From Candidatus Bandiella woodruffii (GTDB lineage: Bacteria; Pseudomonadota; Alphaproteobacteria; Rickettsiales; Midichloriaceae), in assembly GCF_034359465.1 (NCBI RefSeq), contig NZ_CP110820.1:62001-126000 (forward strand): DNA of 64,000 nt, in the 5' to 3' direction. A program made the translations under genes and the position numbers. Below the pieces are notes generated by a model. It searched no databases. It saw only the letters and a list, made by a program, of their open reading frames with translations, and was not told the origin of the DNA. This document shows, piece by piece, positions 59,675-64,000 of this stretch; the stretch's first letter is position 1, and each line of letters begins with the position of its first letter.

Positions 59675-60394
59675 TTATTTATTGCTGGTTATTTCAATTT
59701 TGTTACCAAGTCCCTGTAAATACGCCACTAATGCATCCATCTCGGTGATTTCATCCGTTTTTCTGTTAAATTTTCTAATAGAAACTTTATCGCTGTATCT
59801 TTTTTGAAAATCCGCAAGTGCTTCTGCATCTTGATTTATTCCCAATTGTACTTGTATGTCGACCTCGCTGGCATCTATATCCTTATCACTATATGGGACA
59901 CCTATCAACTTTAAAGTCGACATCTTTTCTTTTAGATTGCTTGTATTGAGCTTTTTTGTCAATAAAAATGGATACGATGGCATTATCGATTCTGGCACCA
60001 GGCTTCGTGGATTGAATAAGTGCTCTGTATGCCAATCATCCGAGTATTTCTCCCCAACTCTTGCCAAATCTGGCCCCGTCCTTTTTGACCCCCAAGTGAA
60101 TGGAAAGTCATACATACTTTCAGCTGCCAAGGAATAATGACCATATCTTTCTACTTCATCGCTTAAACGTCTGATTTGTTGGCTATGACAGCCATAGCAC
60201 CCCTCTCTTTTGTAGATGAAAAACCCCTGAAGCTCAAGGGGGGTATAAGGTCTTAACTTCTGGGTTTCTTGGGCCTCTACTTCTTTTTTAAATAACGGGA
60301 AGATTTGTATAATCGCCCCTATTGAGGTAACAAAAATCGTTAAAACTAACAGTATGAATATACTCTTTTCTATTTTGCTATGAAAGCCATTCAT
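59675..60394 (-). CDS. ccoO: cbb3-type cytochrome c oxidase subunit II (monoheme)
   Basis: The 239-residue protein has one N-terminal membrane helix, GFFIYKREGCYGCHSQQIRR with the c-type heme site near residue 63, and the conserved WGSKRTGPDLARVGEKYSD and SIMPSYPFL (Met ligand). It starts four bases after ccoN. Length is normal for CcoO. Confidence 0.96.
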   Translation of the reverse strand: MNGFHSKIEKSIFILLVLTIFVTSIGAIIQIFPLFKKEVEAQETQKLRPYTPLELQGFFIYKREGCYGCHSQQIRRLSDEVERYGHYSLAAESMYDFPFTWGSKRTGPDLARVGEKYSDDWHTEHLFNPRSLVPESIMPSYPFLLTKKLNTSNLKEKMSTLKLIGVPYSDKDIDASEVDIQVQLGINQDAEALADFQKRYSDKVSIRKFNRKTDEITEMDALVAYLQGLGNKIEITSNK

Positions 60395-60398
60395 AATT

Positions 60399-61793
60399 TC
60401 ACTCCTTCGTCCTGTATATTGTCATATAAGTATTGTATATCATAACAAAAGTTCCAGACCAAAAAAATAAACCACCTATTGCGCGTATCAAGTAAAATGG
60501 TGCCAGAGCTTTGACTACCTCAATAAACGAATATTGCAAAAAGCCCATATCATCATAGCTTCTCCACATTAATCCTTGGGCAATCCCAGCAGTCCACATG
60601 GATGTTATATACAAAACAATCCCTATTGTTGATAGCCATAGGTGTATGCTGATTAATTTTACAGAATACATTTCTTTCTTCCCCCATAAATCTGGTATCA
60701 TATGATACAGAGCGCCAAAACTAATCAATGCAACCCATCCTAAAGCACCGGAATGCACGTGGCTTACAGTCCACTCTGTGTAATGGCTCAGGGCATTTAC
60801 AGATTTTATGGACATCACCGGTCCTTCAAAAGTACTCATTCCATAAAAAGCAACCGCTATTATCAAAAATCTTAAGACTGGGTCCTCGCGCAACTTATGC
60901 CAGGCACCTGATAGTGTCATAATCCCATTCACCATCCCTCCCCAAGATGGTATCCAAAGAATGATAGACATTGTCATTCCTAAAGTCTGTACCCAATCTG
61001 GTAAAGATGTATAATGTAAATGGTGGGGGCCAGCCCAGATGTATAAGAATAACAATGCCCAAAAATGCAATATTGACAAGCGGTATGAGTAGACAGGTCT
61101 ATTTGCTCTTTTGGGAACGAAGTAATACATAATTCCTATGAATCCAGCAGTCAACCAGAACCCCACAGCATTATGACCGTACCACCACTGAATCATAGCT
61201 GATTGTACTCCCGAAAAATATGAGACACTTTCGCTACTTGTAATTGAGACGGGAATACTTATGTTATTTCCTAAGTGCAGTACTGCAACAACTATAATAA
61301 ATGCTAGAAAAAACCAATTTGCTACGTAAATATGAGGCTCTTTTCTGTTTTTTAATGTCATGATAAAAACAAACAGATAGCTCACCCATACAATTGTTAA
61401 TAGAATATCGGCGTACCATTCAGGCTCTGCGTACTCTTTCCCCTGTGTAATCCCCATTACATAGCCAGAAGCGGCTAACAATATGAAGAGTTGATATGCA
61501 TAAAAAATAAAGGTAACTAATTTTGGAGCATAGATTTTAGTTTGACTTGTTCTTTGGACAACATAAAGAGAGGTAGCAAGTAAAACATTGCCGCCAAATG
61601 CAAAAATAACGCCGCTAGTATGAACTGGCCTCAGCCTTCCAAACGTAGTCCACTCTATACCAAAATTGAGCTCTGGGTAAAATAACTGGAATGCTATAAA
61701 CACACCGGCACCCATTCCAACAACCCCCCAAAACAATGAAGCCAATGTAAAAAGCTTTAAGTTTTTGTAGTCATAATCTACCGAACTCATCAC
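60399..61793 (-). CDS. ccoN: cbb3-type cytochrome c oxidase subunit I
   Basis: The 464-residue catalytic subunit has twelve membrane helices. The low-spin heme and CuB histidines are in [40 protein letters not shown] and [11 protein letters not shown]. The active-site Tyr of this subtype and the [20 protein letters not shown] region with heme His residues are also visible. It reduces oxygen with high affinity. It is the first gene of ccoNOQP-ccmC, and an inverted repeat precedes it. Confidence 0.97.
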   Translation of the reverse strand: MMSSVDYDYKNLKLFTLASLFWGVVGMGAGVFIAFQLFYPELNFGIEWTTFGRLRPVHTSGVIFAFGGNVLLATSLYVVQRTSQTKIYAPKLVTFIFYAYQLFILLAASGYVMGITQGKEYAEPEWYADILLTIVWVSYLFVFIMTLKNRKEPHIYVANWFFLAFIIVVAVLHLGNNISIPVSITSSESVSYFSGVQSAMIQWWYGHNAVGFWLTAGFIGIMYYFVPKRANRPVYSYRLSILHFWALLFLYIWAGPHHLHYTSLPDWVQTLGMTMSIILWIPSWGGMVNGIMTLSGAWHKLREDPVLRFLIIAVAFYGMSTFEGPVMSIKSVNALSHYTEWTVSHVHSGALGWVALISFGALYHMIPDLWGKKEMYSVKLISIHLWLSTIGIVLYITSMWTAGIAQGLMWRSYDDMGFLQYSFIEVVKALAPFYLIRAIGGLFFWSGTFVMIYNTYMTIYRTKE

Positions 61794-61803
61794 ATATTAA
61801 AAA

Positions 61804-61855
61804 ATTGATTGTCAAAACCGGTAACAGGCTAGCATAAATTAGGTTCACAATCAAT
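61804..61855. promoter_or_regulatory. Inverted repeat upstream of ccoN
   Basis: A perfect 9-base inverted repeat, ATTGATTGT (61804-61812) and ACAATCAAT (61847-61855), lies 10 to 62 bases upstream of the ccoN start. It is not the FNR consensus (TTGAT-N4-ATCAA), although the TTGAT half-sites resemble it. It could be an operator for oxygen control or a chance hit. Confidence 0.3.
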
Positions 61856-61929
61856 AGAGGTGATTACAAATGGCTCAAAAATTCATAAAAGCATTTCTTC
61901 CATCAGAGTTTATGATTGACAAATTTTCA

Positions 61930-63855
61930 TCAAGTATACTTTACATCTTGCGATACTACTGAACCAGAAGTATCAGACCTACTACTAGGAATTGAGGAAG
62001 TGCCAAAATCACTGGATTTGTTAATGTCTGAACTTCTGTTAATTTCTTTTCCAACAAGTAGCCCCTGAATTTCCTCCCCTGTTAGGGTTTCATACTTTAT
62101 AAGCTGCTTAGCTAAATTGTGCAACTTATCCTTGTTTTTTGTGACAATATCCTGAGCAGTACTATAGGCATGTGTTAACAACTTGTTAATTTCATGATCA
62201 ACTTTTTCGGCAAGTTGATCTGATATTCCACTTTCTTTACCTGCGCTGTACCCTAAGAATACCTCTTCTTTGTCGTTTCCTATCATAATTGGGCCAATTT
62301 CATCACTCAGACCCCATTTTGTCACCATATTTCTAGCAATCTCCGTTGCGACTTTAATGTCATTGGATGCTCCCGTCGTAACTTTTTCCTTACCAAATAT
62401 CACCTCTTCAGCGACTCTGCCACCCATTAAAATTGCTAATTTGGTCTCAAGCCGTTGTTTACTGTAAGACAGCCTATCTCCTTCTGGTAATTGCATCACC
62501 ATACCTAAAGCCCTCCCACGCGGTATAATCGTGGCTTTATGGATAGGGTCAGATTCAGGCATAGAAAGCCCAATTAAAGCATGCCCGCCTTCGTGATACG
62601 CAGTGATCTCTTTCTCCGTTTCTGACATCACCATCGATCTTCTTTCTGCTCCCATCATCACCTTATCTTTCGCGTGCTCTAATTCTTCCATCGTCACGAC
62701 GTTTCTGTCTAAACGTGCGGCTGCAAGGGCTGCTTCATTAATTAGATTGGCAAGGTCTGCGCCGGAAAAACCAGGTGTTCCACGGGCAATGATACTGACA
62801 TTGACGTCAGGAGCAGTTGGAACATTTTTTATATGAACTTGCAAAATCTGTTCCCTACCTCTCACATCTGGTATCGGTACTGTAATTTGCCTGTCAAACC
62901 TACCTGGTCTTAAAAGTGCTGGATCTAACACGTCCGGTCTATTTGTGGCTGCCACCACGATTATCCCCTGATTATCGGCGAATCCATCCATCTCAACTAA
63001 CAATTGGTTCAAAGTTTGCTCACGCTCGTCATTTCCTCCGCCCAATCCAGCTCCTCTATGTCTACCAACTGCATCAATTTCATCAATAAAAACTATGCAA
63101 GGAGCATGTTTTTTGGCCTGAACAAACATATCTCTAACTCTGCTTGCTCCAACTCCAACAAACATTTCAACGAAATCTGAGCCAGAAATAGTAAAGAATG
63201 GAACTCCAGCTTCGCCAGCAACCGCCTTTGCAAGTAAGGTTTTTCCGGTGCCTGGAGAACCAATCAGCAAGCATCCTTTTGGGATTTTACCTCCTAATTT
63301 GCTGAATTTTGCCGGATTTTTCAAGAAATCCACCACTTCTTTTAATTCCTCCTTTGCTTCGTCAACCCCTGCCACATCGGCAAAAGTGATTTTTTTGCCG
63401 TGATCTTGCGTTAATTTGGCTTTAGATTTTCCAAACCCCATAGCTTTTTCTCCAGGGTTCTGCATACTTTTCATAAAGTACATCCACACTCCCACTAACA
63501 GAAGTACTGGAAACCAAGAAAACAACACGCCCACTATGCTGCCTAATGTGGATTCTAGCGGCATTATGTTTATCTTTACGTCATTGCTTCTCAGATCATC
63601 TACCAGCTGAGAGTATTCTTTCGGTGCTAAGGTTACAAAAGACTCTCCGCTGTAAAATATACCATCTATGTTATTGCCGCGTATATTTACCTCTTTGACT
63701 TCTTTATTAGCAACTTTATTTAAAAAGTCAGAAAAAATTAACTTTTTACCTGTAACTCCAACCACATCGATTAGGCTATACACCATAATAATAACAAAAA
63801 CTACGCCAATCCACTTGGTTATGTTGCTGTTGAAGTTATTTTTAAAATCTTTCAT
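61930..63855 (-). CDS. ftsH: ATP-dependent zinc metalloprotease FtsH
   Basis: The 641-residue protein has two N-terminal membrane helices around a periplasmic domain, an AAA domain with [17 protein letters not shown] (Walker A), [16 protein letters not shown] (Walker B) and the second region of homology ([20 protein letters not shown]), and the zinc protease motif [13 protein letters not shown]. It degrades misfolded membrane proteins. The stop is 136 bases from the ccoN start. The 145 bases upstream to the window edge contain no gene I can call. Confidence 0.97.
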   Translation of the reverse strand: MKDFKNNFNSNITKWIGVVFVIIMVYSLIDVVGVTGKKLIFSDFLNKVANKEVKEVNIRGNNIDGIFYSGESFVTLAPKEYSQLVDDLRSNDVKINIMPLESTLGSIVGVLFSWFPVLLLVGVWMYFMKSMQNPGEKAMGFGKSKAKLTQDHGKKITFADVAGVDEAKEELKEVVDFLKNPAKFSKLGGKIPKGCLLIGSPGTGKTLLAKAVAGEAGVPFFTISGSDFVEMFVGVGASRVRDMFVQAKKHAPCIVFIDEIDAVGRHRGAGLGGGNDEREQTLNQLLVEMDGFADNQGIIVVAATNRPDVLDPALLRPGRFDRQITVPIPDVRGREQILQVHIKNVPTAPDVNVSIIARGTPGFSGADLANLINEAALAAARLDRNVVTMEELEHAKDKVMMGAERRSMVMSETEKEITAYHEGGHALIGLSMPESDPIHKATIIPRGRALGMVMQLPEGDRLSYSKQRLETKLAILMGGRVAEEVIFGKEKVTTGASNDIKVATEIARNMVTKWGLSDEIGPIMIGNDKEEVFLGYSAGKESGISDQLAEKVDHEINKLLTHAYSTAQDIVTKNKDKLHNLAKQLIKYETLTGEEIQGLLVGKEINRSSDINKSSDFGTSSIPSSRSDTSGSVVSQDVKYT

Positions 63856-64000
63856 AAAACTATTGAAATTTACTTTTTACCTTTACCTTACGATATGGAA
63901 TGCTACCACATATCAAAATTTTTATCATTAATAATTTATATTTAAGATATTCTCACCAAATGCTCTCCTTTTTTTGTGAAATATAAATTTATAATTTCTG

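Noticed and set aside
61800-61860. FNR/Anr box upstream of ccoN
   Set aside because: The half-sites TTGAT are not at the N4 spacing of the consensus, so only an unassigned inverted repeat is reported.
61870-61962. 30-codon plus-strand frame (MAQKFIKAFLPSEF...) with an AGAGGTGA box
   Set aside because: It overlaps the 3' end of ftsH on the other strand and has no recognised family; one good ribosome-site match is not enough.

Overview
This window is an AT-rich chromosomal segment of an alphaproteobacterium, most likely a member of the order Rickettsiales. The protein set is mitochondrion-like and host-associated: a split nuo operon, an atpB-E-F'-F set, petA-petB, NtrY, a proP-type MHS transporter, a rickettsial-type small outer-membrane barrel, a class I aldolase and QueH. 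A complete ccoNOQP (cbb3 oxidase) operon narrows this further. To my knowledge cbb3 is rare in Rickettsiales and is best known from the Midichloria lineage, so a Midichloriaceae-like symbiont is my best guess. That is an inference and not a species call.

Layout. 1-7233 (minus strand): a cut AI-2E transporter, an NDUFS6-like zinc protein, coaX and nuoJKLMN. 7370-11664 (plus): queH, a HAD phosphatase, an NFU1-like iron-sulfur protein and a malic enzyme with a phosphotransacetylase domain. 11826-16180: an IS6-family graveyard around murA, which carries Asp instead of Cys at the catalytic loop, and a decapitated phosphomannomutase gene. 16261-18359: hemB and class I aldolase. 18609-29744: secE-nusG-rplKAJL-rpoBC. 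29745-30420: an IS fragment, dispersed repeats and initiator tRNA-fMet. 30674-38913: MHS transporter, lolC, tyrS, gpsA-recJ, truA and an XRE regulator. 39000-40896: ATP synthase Fo genes. 41241-47090 (minus): an Adr-like outer membrane protein, a DMT transporter whose natural start is out of frame across a G6 tract, ntrY and secD. 47132-53366 (plus): glmU, nuoG, ispA, petA and petB, with no petC following. 53516-57910: an unknown 279-residue protein whose upstream region is cut by an IS5-family element, another IS5 remnant, two IS1-family elements and a barrel-like gene broken by both. 57947-63855 (minus): ccmC, ccoPQON and ftsH.

Functionally the window is dominated by aerobic energy metabolism: complex I, the bc1 complex, cbb3 oxidase, the ATP synthase stator and rotor membrane parts, cytochrome c and heme supply (CcmC, HemB), quinone side-chain precursors (IspA) and malate-to-pyruvate flux. 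MurA and GlmU show a retained peptidoglycan precursor route.

The non-coding part is unusual. At least two families of dispersed intergenic repeats occur (family A about 145 bp with a GTAC-flanked palindrome, family B about 55 bp). Their arms touch the 3' end of atpF and the start of ispA, and they form a recombination junction with an IS remnant. I found no CRISPR array, rRNA, phage or obvious new defence system. The best candidates for something undescribed are the 279-residue protein at 53516-54355, the repeat families and the G6-tract transporter.
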